A stretch of DNA of 64,000 bases from positions 1 through 64,000 of the forward strand of contig JALEZW010000013.1 in NCBI GenBank assembly GCA_022772675.1, read 5' to 3'. The stretch's first letter is position 1, and each line of letters starts with the position of its first letter. Source of the DNA: Agathobacter sp. GTDB taxonomy: Bacteria > Bacillota > Clostridia > Lachnospirales > Lachnospiraceae. A model generated the notes under the pieces. The model did not search any database. It saw only the letters and a list, made by a program, of their open reading frames with translations, and was not told the origin of the DNA. Shown piece after piece: positions 9,115-18,130 of the stretch. The position numbers and the translations under genes were made by a program.

Positions 9115-10266
9115 TCAATCTCCATATGTTTCCAGAAAGTTATGACGTACTCCATCCTGTTTGTACCCGATCACGGTATTTAAGTTCACATTTTCCACAC
9201 TTCTGAATATATTTTTGGCCACATAGGGATTGTCCTTTTCCAGTGTATGGATCAGTTTCTTCACCTCTGCCCTCTTTGAGCCCTTCTCTGTTCCCCCGCA
9301 AGATGCACAATTTTCCGTAAACCTGCATGCACACTGGATAAAATGCAGATCATTGTAGCGTGCCCAGTGGATAATATCCGCTTCCCGGATCAGATAAAGG
9401 GGCCGGATCAATTCCATTCCCGGAAAATTTGTGCTGTGAAGCTTCGGCATCATGGTCTGGATCTGTGCGCCGTAGAGCATCCCCATTACGATGGTCTCAA
9501 TCACATCATCAAAATGGTGTCCCAGCGCTATTTTATTACATCCCAGCTCCCTTGCCTTACTGTAAAGATAGCCTCTTCTCATCCGGGCACACAAATAACA
9601 CGGCGATTCTGTGATATCAGCTACGGTATCAAAAATCTCCGTGCGAAAAACGGTGATGGGAACGTTTAAGATTTTCGCATTATTTACAATTCTCTCATAA
9701 TTTTCTTCATTGTATCCCGGATTCATCACCAGAAAAACGGTCTCAAAATTCTTCTTTCCATGGCGCTCCAGTTCCTGAAACAGCTTCGCCATCAGCATGG
9801 AATCCTTTCCCCCTGAAATGCAGACAGCAATCTTATCCCCGTCCTGTATCATCTCATAGGTATTGATTGCTTTGGTAAAGGGTCTCCAGATGGTCTTCTT
9901 AAATTTCTTAATTATACTGCGTTCTGCATCTGCTGCCCGCTCTGCAAAGGTATCCTTTGCTTCCGGTTTCATGAAATCCGCCAGCTTTTTCTTAAGATAT
10001 GCGCGGTATCCCCCCTCCACGCTGTAAATCTCATAGCCTTTTTCCATGTATTCTTCTGCCAGCTCATCACTTTTTTCTCCGGTATAGCAGATTAAATAGA
10101 CCGGCCGATCCTTAGGAATATCCTTCAGATGCTCCTCAAATTCCTCCCAGAAAATATTGACGGCATCCGGATAGGTTTCCCTTTCATAATCCTCCCCCCG
10201 CCTTATATCAATTATAAGCTTCTGTCTTTTATCCTCTTCCAGTTCATCCACAGTCTTACGGTACAT
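9115..10266 (-). CDS. Rhodanese domain fused to TtcA-like PP-loop ATPase
   Basis: N-terminal rhodanese (LIDIRRGEDYERETYPDAVNI, YLICYTGEKSDELAEEYMEKGYEIYSVEGGY), then PP-loop AVCISGGKDSMLMAK and CxxC motifs. Confidence 0.88.
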   Translation of the reverse strand: MYRKTVDELEEDKRQKLIIDIRRGEDYERETYPDAVNIFWEEFEEHLKDIPKDRPVYLICYTGEKSDELAEEYMEKGYEIYSVEGGYRAYLKKKLADFMKPEAKDTFAERAADAERSIIKKFKKTIWRPFTKAINTYEMIQDGDKIAVCISGGKDSMLMAKLFQELERHGKKNFETVFLVMNPGYNEENYERIVNNAKILNVPITVFRTEIFDTVADITESPCYLCARMRRGYLYSKARELGCNKIALGHHFDDVIETIVMGMLYGAQIQTMMPKLHSTNFPGMELIRPLYLIREADIIHWARYNDLHFIQCACRFTENCASCGGTEKGSKRAEVKKLIHTLEKDNPYVAKNIFRSVENVNLNTVIGYKQDGVRHNFLETYGD

Positions 10267-10324
10267 GATTTACACACCTTTCTTTCTTTGCTGCTGTGAT
10301 TATACCATTGACTGCAGATACTGT

Positions 10325-11077
10325 CTACTCTTCGTGCTCCCGCACCATCTTGAACAGCTGTACCCGGTTCCGTATTCCCAGTTTCCTGTATATATTTAAA
10401 ATGTGTTTTTTCAGAGTGTTGGTACTAATGGTCAGTTCATCGCAGATCACGGCATTTTCCTTGCCCTGCATCAGGCACCGCAGAATCGTATCTTCCCTGC
10501 GGGTCAGATTGTATTTCTCCACCGTCTCTGTGACCGTCAGTTTTTCCTTTTCCTCGCCGCCGTTCTTTTTGTACTTTTCCAGCCGGTATGCCAGATGATC
10601 CTTTAACATATCTAAAATAAAAATATCGTCATACTCAAAATTCTGCTTTCCAATGGTCCGGTAAAAGGTGATAGTCCCAAGAAAATGATGATCCTTTGCG
10701 ATTACCATCTGAAGGGAATAATGCCAGTTGTTGGGTTTATATACTTTCTTATAATACTCAGTCTGTTCTCTTACCTCATCACTCATGATATCTGTTTCCC
10801 GGTAAATCAACGCCTTGCCGCTGAGCATGATTCCCCTGCTGTAATCCAGTTCCTCATACTCCTGTGCCAGATTTCCCTCACAGTTATAGGTTACCGGCCG
10901 GTCCAGCTTCTTGTCATCCTCCATGGATGCCAGATAGAAATCCGCACTGTCATAATCAATCAGAAGTTTTAGCTGTTCCAACAGTTCTTTACGCATTTCA
11001 TCAAAATTTTCCATGGTATAAATCTTATAAATAATGGTATTTAAGATAATCCAGTCATTCGTCTCACGCATTTTCAT
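10325..11077 (-). CDS. LuxR-type HTH transcriptional regulator
   Basis: C-terminal NLTRREDTILRCLMQGKENAVICDELTISTNTLKKHILNIYRKLGIRNRVQLFKM. Confidence 0.88.
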   Translation of the reverse strand: MKMRETNDWIILNTIIYKIYTMENFDEMRKELLEQLKLLIDYDSADFYLASMEDDKKLDRPVTYNCEGNLAQEYEELDYSRGIMLSGKALIYRETDIMSDEVREQTEYYKKVYKPNNWHYSLQMVIAKDHHFLGTITFYRTIGKQNFEYDDIFILDMLKDHLAYRLEKYKKNGGEEKEKLTVTETVEKYNLTRREDTILRCLMQGKENAVICDELTISTNTLKKHILNIYRKLGIRNRVQLFKMVREHEE

Positions 11078-11133
11078 CCTTGTATTCTCCTGTAAGTTTC
11101 TGCCTCTTATTTACGCTGCCCTATTTTTTTCAT

Positions 11134-11173
11134 AAAAAAAGACGTACTTCATTTCCTGAAGTACGCCGTCTTT
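11134..11173 (-). terminator. Terminator downstream of tRNA-Gly(CCC)
   Basis: AAAGACGGCGTACTTCAGGAAATGAAGTACGTCTTTTTTT on the minus strand. Confidence 0.8.
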
Positions 11174-11200
11174 GGCATAGAAACCGGCTTTTTTCTATAA

Positions 11201-11271
11201 AGCAGATGACGGGAGTCGAACCCGCCTCCCCAGCTTGGGAAGCTGGTGTTCTACCGATGAACTACATCTGC
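11201..11271 (-). tRNA. tRNA-Gly (anticodon CCC)
   Basis: Acceptor GCAGATG/CATCTGC, anticodon arm CCAGC-TTCCCAA-GCTGG, T arm CGGGTTCGACTCCCG. Confidence 0.93.
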
Positions 11272-11335
11272 ACTTATCAACTCTCTTATTATAGCACTTG
11301 AATGCTTAATTGTCACTAAAAAATTTTAATTTTAT

Positions 11336-11531
11336 GTAACTATTCAGAACCCCTTAGAATTAGATAATCAGAATCGTCATGCTTGCATGTAAGAGGCTGA
11401 TTATCTAATTCGTAAGGTGGCTCGGATAGAGTCACTGCCCCATATATGAGCAAAATTAGCTGCAAAGCAGCGAGAAAGCACGTGAAACGTGCGGTTTTGC
11501 GAATGTATGGGGAGGGGGTCTGAATAGTTAC
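11336..11531. mobile_element. MITE-like non-coding element, possibly IS66-derived
   Basis: Terminal inverted repeats GTAACTATTCAGA(A)CCCC / GGGGTCTGAATAGTTAC; exact 8-bp direct repeat AATTTTAT at 11328-11335 and 11532-11539. Confidence 0.75.
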
Positions 11532-11565
11532 AATTTTATTTCACTTCACTGGCGGCTTACGGTTG

Positions 11566-12831
11566 TCAGGGCATAACCACCTGGTTCAGAATTCCAGTCA
11601 GATGTGCAATTACCACACCATAATTTGTCATGGGAATCTTCTGGGCTTTTGCCCGGTCAATCCTGGACAAAACATACTTTCGGTTAAACATACAGGCACC
11701 GCACTGGATAACCAGATCATATTTTGACAAATCTTCCGGAAAATCCGTCCCGCTCACATTCTCTATGGAGATTTTCTCTCCGAACCGTTTCCTGAGCATC
11801 CGGGGAATCTTAACCCTTCCGATATCCTCAGCCAGAGGTGCATGGGTGCAGCACTCCGCAATCAGAACATGGGACTGTTCCGTCAGGGAATCAATCTTTT
11901 TTGCCCCCTCCACGTAATAAGGCAGATCCCCCTTATAAGCAGCAAACAACACGGAAAAAGAAGTCAGCATGCTCTCCCCGGGCTTATGCTCATAGACATA
12001 ATCAAAGACCTGGGAGTCCGTAATAATAAGCTTCGGAGGCTTTGCAAGGGTTTTCAGTGCGGGAATCAGCTTGTCCGTTGTCACACTCATGATCAGACAT
12101 TTCTTATCCAGAAGTTCTCTTAATGTCTGCACCTGCGGTAAAATCAGTCTTCCTTTCGGTGCCTGGATATCCTGGGGCATCACCAGCATGACCAGATCAT
12201 TTTCCCCCACCAGATTTCCGGTAATGAGACGCTCACCAAAATTTTCCGGCATTTTCCGTGCCATTGCTTCCCGGACAGAATCCATTCCCTCGCCGGTTCT
12301 AGCACTTACGATCAGTGCCTCCTCACCGGTTTTACTCTTTAAGAATTCAAAAAGAGGTTTTGTTGGGGAAATATCTGCTTTGTTGATCACAAGAAGAACC
12401 GGGGTATTTTTCTCCCGGAAAAAATGATACCATTTGATTTCCTCTCTAAAAATCACTTCCCGGTCTGCCGGTATCATTTCTTTTGCAGTTCCAGCCTTCG
12501 CCCCCTCGCCTTCTGCTGTCCCATCCTCAGCAAATACAATCACTGCAAGGTCTGTTTTATCCGCAGCCAGCCTGGTACGTTCCACCCGCTGTTCCCCGAG
12601 AATGCTCTCGTCATCAAACCCCGCAGTATCGATAATCGTGCATGGGCCAAGGGGATGAATTTCCATGGCCTTATAAACCGGATCCGTGGTGGTTCCTGCC
12701 ACCTCCGCCACGATGGACACCTCCTGTCCGGTAAAAGCATTGATAAATGATGATTTTCCACTGTTGGTTTTTCCAAATACACCGATATGCAGCCGGTTTG
12801 CTGATGGTGTTTCATTTAAGGATCCACTCAT
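11566..12831 (-). CDS. hydF: [FeFe]-hydrogenase maturation GTPase HydF
   Basis: HIGVFGKTNSGKSSFINAFTGQEVSIVAEVAGTTTDPVYKAMEIHPLGP; C-terminal CxH/CxxC cluster ligands (IAECCTHAP, IQCGACMFN). Confidence 0.95.
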   Translation of the reverse strand: MSGSLNETPSANRLHIGVFGKTNSGKSSFINAFTGQEVSIVAEVAGTTTDPVYKAMEIHPLGPCTIIDTAGFDDESILGEQRVERTRLAADKTDLAVIVFAEDGTAEGEGAKAGTAKEMIPADREVIFREEIKWYHFFREKNTPVLLVINKADISPTKPLFEFLKSKTGEEALIVSARTGEGMDSVREAMARKMPENFGERLITGNLVGENDLVMLVMPQDIQAPKGRLILPQVQTLRELLDKKCLIMSVTTDKLIPALKTLAKPPKLIITDSQVFDYVYEHKPGESMLTSFSVLFAAYKGDLPYYVEGAKKIDSLTEQSHVLIAECCTHAPLAEDIGRVKIPRMLRKRFGEKISIENVSGTDFPEDLSKYDLVIQCGACMFNRKYVLSRIDRAKAQKIPMTNYGVVIAHLTGILNQVVMP

Positions 12832-12860
12832 CCTGCTTTCCTCCCTTCTCTTTTCATTTT

Positions 12861-12932
12861 ATGATACAAGGGTCAAAAGGTCAGAGCTCGTTCCTGCTTG
12901 CAGGATAAAAGTTCTGACTTGTTGACCCGCAG
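12861..12932 (+). repeat. Truncated copy of the ATGATACAAGGGTCAAAAGGT palindromic repeat
   Basis: ATGATACAAGGGTCAAAAGGTCAGAGCTCGTTCCTGCTTGCAGGATAAAAGTTCTGACTTGTTGACCCGCA; matches 15939-16049 in reverse complement. Confidence 0.85.
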
Positions 12933-12971
12933 CATTCTTAATAGAAAGCCTTTCTCTTACCGTACGCGGAT

Positions 12972-14399
12972 TTAGAATCGGAAATCTCTCTTTCCCTCTG
13001 AAATATCATGGATATGTTCATAGGTTGTCTGCTTAACCTTTGGATTTGGAATGGTTTCAATTTCCCGCTCAATAAGCTCCATTCCAATTTTTCTGGTCTC
13101 AGGGCTGGCATAATCTTCCAAATATTCCTTTAAGGTCATAAGTGCATTGGGATGACAGCAGTTTAAGATCTGCATATTCTTGCATAGTGCCATAAAACGG
13201 TCACCGGTTCTGCCCTCTCTGTAGCAGGCAGTACAAAATGAGGGAATATACCCCAGCTTCATCAGCCAGTTTACCACTTCATCCAGGGTTCTCTGGTCGC
13301 TGACATCAAACTGCTCGGAAGTCTCACTGGCATTTTTCTCTGCCTCCGGATTCGCATAGCCGCCTACACTGGTCTTTGAGGCCCCACTGATCTGGGAGAC
13401 TCCAAGGGGAAGCACCTTTTCACGGACAGCCTGGCTCTCACGGGTTGAAATGATCATACCGGTATATGGCACTGAAATACGGATCAGTGCACAGATTTTT
13501 GCAAAAATGTCATCACTGATTCCATTATCGAATACGGATGGGTCAATATCATCTGCACGCTTGATTCTTGGCACACTGATGGTATGGGGCCCCACTCCAT
13601 GAACGGCCTCCAAATGCTCCGCATGCATAAGAATGCCTGCAAATTCATAGCGGTAGAGTTCCAGTCCAAAGAGTACGCCAAGTCCTACATCGTCAATACC
13701 ACCCTCCATTGCCCGGTCCATTGCCTCCGTATGGTAAGCATAATCATGCTTTGGTCCGGTGGGATGCAGCCTTTCATAGCTTTCTTTATTGTAGGTTTCC
13801 TGGAAAAGGACGTAGGTTCCGATCCCGGCATCTTTAAGCTTTCTGTAGTTTTCCACAGTGGTGGCTGCAATATTGACGTTGACCCGGCGGATTGCCCCGT
13901 TTTTATGTTTAATACTGTAAATCGTGTTGATGCACTCTAAAATGTACTCGATAGGATTGTTCACCGGATCTTCTCCCGCCTCAATTGCCAGACGTTTGTG
14001 TCCCATATCCTGCAGTGCCGTAACCTCTTTTACAATTTCCTCCTGGGTCAGCTTTTTCCTTGCAATATGCTTGTTTTTCATATGGTACGGACAGTACACA
14101 CAGCCGTTTACGCAATAATTGGACAAATACAGCGGCGCAAAAAGCACGATACGGTTTCCGTAGAAATCCTTTTTTATCTGCTGTGCCAGTTCAAAAACCT
14201 CCTGAATCCTGTCCTCATTCTCACAGGCTAACAGAACCGATGCCTCCCGGTGATTTAAGCCTTTTCGCTCTTTTGCCTTCTCAATAATGGCATCCACCAG
14301 TTCCATATTATCCTTGTTGGCATCCGCATATGCCAGTGTATCTTTAATTTCCTCGTCGGAGATAAACTCCTCCGCCTTCATTGATTTCACATCGTACAT
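12972..14399 (-). CDS. hydG: [FeFe]-hydrogenase radical SAM maturase HydG
   Basis: LSNYCVNGCVYCPYHMKNKHIARKKLTQEEI; C-terminal CTACYREGRTGDRFM. Confidence 0.96.
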   Translation of the reverse strand: MYDVKSMKAEEFISDEEIKDTLAYADANKDNMELVDAIIEKAKERKGLNHREASVLLACENEDRIQEVFELAQQIKKDFYGNRIVLFAPLYLSNYCVNGCVYCPYHMKNKHIARKKLTQEEIVKEVTALQDMGHKRLAIEAGEDPVNNPIEYILECINTIYSIKHKNGAIRRVNVNIAATTVENYRKLKDAGIGTYVLFQETYNKESYERLHPTGPKHDYAYHTEAMDRAMEGGIDDVGLGVLFGLELYRYEFAGILMHAEHLEAVHGVGPHTISVPRIKRADDIDPSVFDNGISDDIFAKICALIRISVPYTGMIISTRESQAVREKVLPLGVSQISGASKTSVGGYANPEAEKNASETSEQFDVSDQRTLDEVVNWLMKLGYIPSFCTACYREGRTGDRFMALCKNMQILNCCHPNALMTLKEYLEDYASPETRKIGMELIEREIETIPNPKVKQTTYEHIHDISEGKRDFRF

Positions 14400-14437
14400 T
14401 GATTTTTCCTCCTTATCATCGTTTCATACACCCAAAA

Positions 14438-15478
14438 TCATGAAACATAGTCTCCCCTGCTTACCACCACTTCATATCCGATACTTTCCATCCGCCTCTG
14501 CATGCAGTACCGGCACTCTGCCGCCTCATCTCCGGTGCAGATTTTATTGTCATACAACAGATACTTATCTCTGACTGCCACCGGTGACAGATTGGGCATT
14601 ACCACGTTGGCACCGGCTTTAATGCCTTTTTCCCGTCCCAGGGGATGGATGGTTCCAAGGGCTGTGGTAGCCGGAAGCAGTACATGGGGATGTATCAGCC
14701 GGATGATGGAAAGAAGCCTCAGAGTATCTTCCATGGTTCCCGCTTTCTCATGCCCCAATGGTGTATCCTTCTGGGGAATAAAGGGACCGATTCCCACCAT
14801 CTGGGGCTTAAGCTCCTTAATAAACTGTAAATCTTCATATAAAGTATCCACTGTCTGCCCCGGGGAACCCACCATAAATCCACAGCCGGTCTGATAACCG
14901 ATTTCCTTCAAATCCCACAGACACTGTTTGCGGTTTACAAGGGACATTTCCGGCGGATGCAGGGCATGGTAGTGATCTTCATCCGCCGTTTCATGCCGGA
15001 GCAGATACCGGTCTGCCCCCGCATCAAAATAAGCCTGATAACTTTCCTTTGATTTTTCTCCGATTGAAAGGGTGATGGCACAATCCGGATAAGCCTGCCG
15101 GATTTTTTTAATGATTCCACAGAGCACTTCATCCGTATAAAAAGGGTCCTCTCCCCCCTGCAGCACAAAGGTCCTAAATCCCAGCTCATAGCCGTTTTTG
15201 CAGCAGGAAAGAATTTCCTCCTCCGTGAGACGATACCGGTCCGCCCTTCTGTTACTCCGGCGGATTCCGCAGTATCTGCAGTCATTTTTGCAGTAATTGG
15301 TAAACTCGATGAGTCCACGGATAAAAACCTGCTTTCCATAAATCTGATCCGCCCTCTCCCTTGCCCTTGCATGAAGATAATCCATCGTTTCCCTGTCCTC
15401 TGTGGTAAGCAGAAGTTTCAGACTGTCTTTATCGATATTCTGTTCTTTTTCTATTCTGTCAACGAGTTCCCTTAACAT
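14438..15478 (-). CDS. hydE: [FeFe]-hydrogenase radical SAM maturase HydE
   Basis: GLIEFTNYCKNDCRYCGIRRSNRRADRYRLTEEEIL, FRTFVLQGGEDPFYTD. Confidence 0.95.
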   Translation of the reverse strand: MLRELVDRIEKEQNIDKDSLKLLLTTEDRETMDYLHARARERADQIYGKQVFIRGLIEFTNYCKNDCRYCGIRRSNRRADRYRLTEEEILSCCKNGYELGFRTFVLQGGEDPFYTDEVLCGIIKKIRQAYPDCAITLSIGEKSKESYQAYFDAGADRYLLRHETADEDHYHALHPPEMSLVNRKQCLWDLKEIGYQTGCGFMVGSPGQTVDTLYEDLQFIKELKPQMVGIGPFIPQKDTPLGHEKAGTMEDTLRLLSIIRLIHPHVLLPATTALGTIHPLGREKGIKAGANVVMPNLSPVAVRDKYLLYDNKICTGDEAAECRYCMQRRMESIGYEVVVSRGDYVS

Positions 15479-15716
15479 TTGAATATACCGTCCTGGCACT
15501 CACGCCATCCAATCTTCCAATTTTTCCTGAAAGCGCATTGATTTCATCCTGGGAAGCATCCACTGCCACACTGATGATATTCACCCCCCGCTCCCGGTAG
15601 GGAATTCCCATACGCCCCACCACACAATCTCTGTATTCATGGAGTAACGCATTTAAAGGCTCTGCCGCCTCATCCTTCTCCACAATAATTCCGATTAATG
15701 CTATTCTTGTTTCCAT
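15459..15716 (-). CDS. TM1266-family putative iron-only hydrogenase system regulator
   Basis: METRIALIGIIVEKDEAAEPLNALLHEYRDCVVGRMGIPYRERGVNIISVAVDA...; overlaps hydE start. Confidence 0.9.
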   Translation of the reverse strand: METRIALIGIIVEKDEAAEPLNALLHEYRDCVVGRMGIPYRERGVNIISVAVDASQDEINALSGKIGRLDGVSARTVYSNVKGTR

Positions 15717-15772
15717 CTTCTCCTCTTTTCCAATATGCCGATATGTTTCCCTTACGAATAGACTTCCTCGAA

Positions 15773-15808
15773 CTAAAAAAGCTGCACCTCATGAAAGGTA
15801 CAGCTTCT
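15773..15808 (-). terminator. Terminator of the AICAR transformylase operon
   Basis: GAAGCTGTACCTTTCATGAGGTGCAGCTTTTTT on the minus strand. Confidence 0.75.
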
Positions 15809-15938
15809 AAACCCTTCCGGCTTCAGCCGGAGGGGAAAATACTATGATACATAATTCCTGTATCAAATGACTACTGTTCTTTCATGTCAACCATGATTTT
15901 CATGTCAGAGTGTCAGCTTATTCTATTATATCAATGGT

Positions 15939-16049
15939 ATGATATGAGGGTCAAAAGGTATTTTGCCCCTCATGTGTGTGCGGGTCAACAAGTCAGAGCT
16001 CTTATCCTGCAAGCAGGAACGAGTTCTGACCTTTTGACCCTTGTATCAT
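15939..16049 (-). repeat. Full-length ~111-bp palindromic repeat element
   Basis: Minus strand: ATGATACAAGGGTCAAAAGGTCAGAACTCGTTCCTGCTTGCAGGATAAGAGCTCTGACTTGTTGACCCGCACACACATGAGGGGCAAAATACCTTTTGACCCTCATATCAT; ~21-bp terminal inverted repeats. Confidence 0.88.
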
Positions 16050-16053
16050 GGTA

Positions 16054-17235
16054 TTAGTGATGGAACAGACGGATTCCCGTAAAGCTCATGACCATTCCAT
16101 ATTTATTACATGTCTCAATGACATTGTCATCACGAACCGAACCGCCCGGCTCAGCCACATATTTCACACCACTCCTGTGAGCCCGCTCAATGTTATCTCC
16201 GAATGGGAAAAATGCATCAGAGCCTAATGCCACATCGGTATTCTTATCCAGCCATGCACGCTTTTCCTCCGGAGTAAATACCTCCGGTTTTACTTTGAAA
16301 ATATTCTGCCATGCGCCATCTGCAAGGACATCCATATAATCCTCCCCCATGTACAGATCAATCGCATTGTCACGGTCCGCACGCTTGATGCCGTCTACAA
16401 ACTGAAGTCCCAGCACCTGCGGAGACTGACGCAGCCACCAGTTATCTGCCTTGCTTCCTGCAAGACGGGTACAATGGATTCTGGACTGCTGGCCGGCACC
16501 GATACCGATTGCCTGTCCGCCCTTTACATAGCATACAGAGTTGGACTGGGTATACTTTAAGGTAATCATGGAAATAGCCAGATCAATCTTTGCCTGTTCT
16601 GTCAGTTCCTTGTTCTCTGTTACAATATTATCAAAGAATTTATCGTCTATATGCAGTTCATTTCTTCCCTGCTCAAAGGTGATACCAAATACATCCTTGC
16701 GCTCGATTGGTGCCGGTTCATAATCGGGATCAATCTGAATCACACAGTAATTGCCCTTTTTCTTCTGCTTTAAGATTTCAAGAGCTTCCTCCGTGTAGCC
16801 CGGTGCAATCACGCCATCCGATACCTCACGCTTAATCACCTTTGCCGTGGAAGCATCACAGACATCTGACAGAGAAATGAAATCTCCAAAGGAAGACATA
16901 CGGTCAGCTCCTCTTGCCCGGATATAGGCATTGGCAAGGGGTGTAAACTCAATATCCATATCATCCACCCAGTAAATTTTCTTCTCCACGTCAGAAAGTG
17001 GAAGTCCCACTGCTGCACCTGCCGGTGAAACATGCTTAAAAGAAGCTGCTGCCGGAAGTCCGGTTGCCTTCTTAAGCTCCTTTACCAGCTGCCATCCATT
17101 GAAAGCATCCAGAAAGTTTATGTATCCTGCCCTGCCGGAAAGTACCTGAATTGGCAGCTCTCCTCCCTTTTGCATATAAATTCTGGCGGGTTTCTGATTT
17201 GGGTTACAACCGTATTTTAATTCATATTCCTGCAT
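16054..17235 (-). CDS. Stand-alone AICAR formyltransferase (PurH C-terminal-type)
   Basis: LKYGCNPNQKPARIY...FLDAFNGWQLVKELKKATGLPAAASFKHVSPAGAAVG; AHRSGVKYVAEPGGSVRDD. Confidence 0.93.
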   Translation of the reverse strand: MQEYELKYGCNPNQKPARIYMQKGGELPIQVLSGRAGYINFLDAFNGWQLVKELKKATGLPAAASFKHVSPAGAAVGLPLSDVEKKIYWVDDMDIEFTPLANAYIRARGADRMSSFGDFISLSDVCDASTAKVIKREVSDGVIAPGYTEEALEILKQKKKGNYCVIQIDPDYEPAPIERKDVFGITFEQGRNELHIDDKFFDNIVTENKELTEQAKIDLAISMITLKYTQSNSVCYVKGGQAIGIGAGQQSRIHCTRLAGSKADNWWLRQSPQVLGLQFVDGIKRADRDNAIDLYMGEDYMDVLADGAWQNIFKVKPEVFTPEEKRAWLDKNTDVALGSDAFFPFGDNIERAHRSGVKYVAEPGGSVRDDNVIETCNKYGMVMSFTGIRLFHH

Positions 17236-17325
17236 GATGATTCTCCTTTTCTCTGTACTGGTTCCTTTAAAAGTTCACACTTCACCGCCCTCACGGGTAA
17301 TACTGTGTGGACATAAGATCGTATC

Positions 17326-18039
17326 TTACACATTTTTATTCACGATTCTTGACTCATATTTTCCGGTTGCAATATCGATAAAACGGACAAACAATGACAC
17401 TTTATTGTCCTCATTCAAGTTAGACCATACCATATTGGTAAAGGTATCGATATCTCCGTCAATATCTACCCAGGCAGGCTCTCCCTCAAAGCTTGGAAGC
17501 GGATTTCCATCTCCCATATAAGTGTGGATGAAATGTCCCTCTCCGGCTATGGGGTTATGATAAGCAAAAGTATAACGGTTGCACGCATCCGGATTTCCGT
17601 TATTGCTCTTTAAAATAGACATGGCATAATTGAACTCCCCGTTTTCCACATGTAGAATTCCAGAAATACGAGGTGTATAGTTGGGAGCATCCGGCTCAAA
17701 CTCTCTTGTGCGCAGTGCCTGCTCAAAAGTCTGCTGCTTATCCATCAGCTCATAAATAGTATCGGTCTGGTCTCCATTGGTCACAATGGTCTTGTTTCCA
17801 AGAACCCGTACCGGTGCATAGATAATAAGACTTGGGTCCTCCAGCTTTGACGGATCAAAAGCCTGTGTTCTGATTCCCTCTCCATCCTCTGCAAATACAC
17901 GGTTACGGCTGTTTTCACTTCTTCCCATAATAAAGTAAGCGGTTACCGCCTTTGTCCCATCTTTGGAGCGGCCGATCACAATCCCGCGTCCCGGATAAGT
18001 TGTTGCGCTTAATTCACTGCTCAGAGCTTTCTTTTGCAT
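17326..18039 (-). CDS. IMP cyclohydrolase, PurO-like
   Basis: YPGRGIVIGRSKDGTKAVTAYFIMGRSENSRNRVF...PDAPNYTPRISG; adjacent to AICAR transformylase. Confidence 0.88.
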   Translation of the reverse strand: MQKKALSSELSATTYPGRGIVIGRSKDGTKAVTAYFIMGRSENSRNRVFAEDGEGIRTQAFDPSKLEDPSLIIYAPVRVLGNKTIVTNGDQTDTIYELMDKQQTFEQALRTREFEPDAPNYTPRISGILHVENGEFNYAMSILKSNNGNPDACNRYTFAYHNPIAGEGHFIHTYMGDGNPLPSFEGEPAWVDIDGDIDTFTNMVWSNLNEDNKVSLFVRFIDIATGKYESRIVNKNV

Positions 18040-18130
18040 GTTTTTCTCCCTCCTGTTTTCCTTATGTTTTAATGATAAAATGATAGGTACGGATTGTCAA
18101 GCTTGCTTGTAAAAAAGTACCCTTATCTCC

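Noticed and set aside
15993-16034. LexA-like GAAC...GTTC in the 15939 repeat
   Set aside because: GAACGAGTTC has only a 2-bp spacer and does not fit GAAC-N4-GTTC
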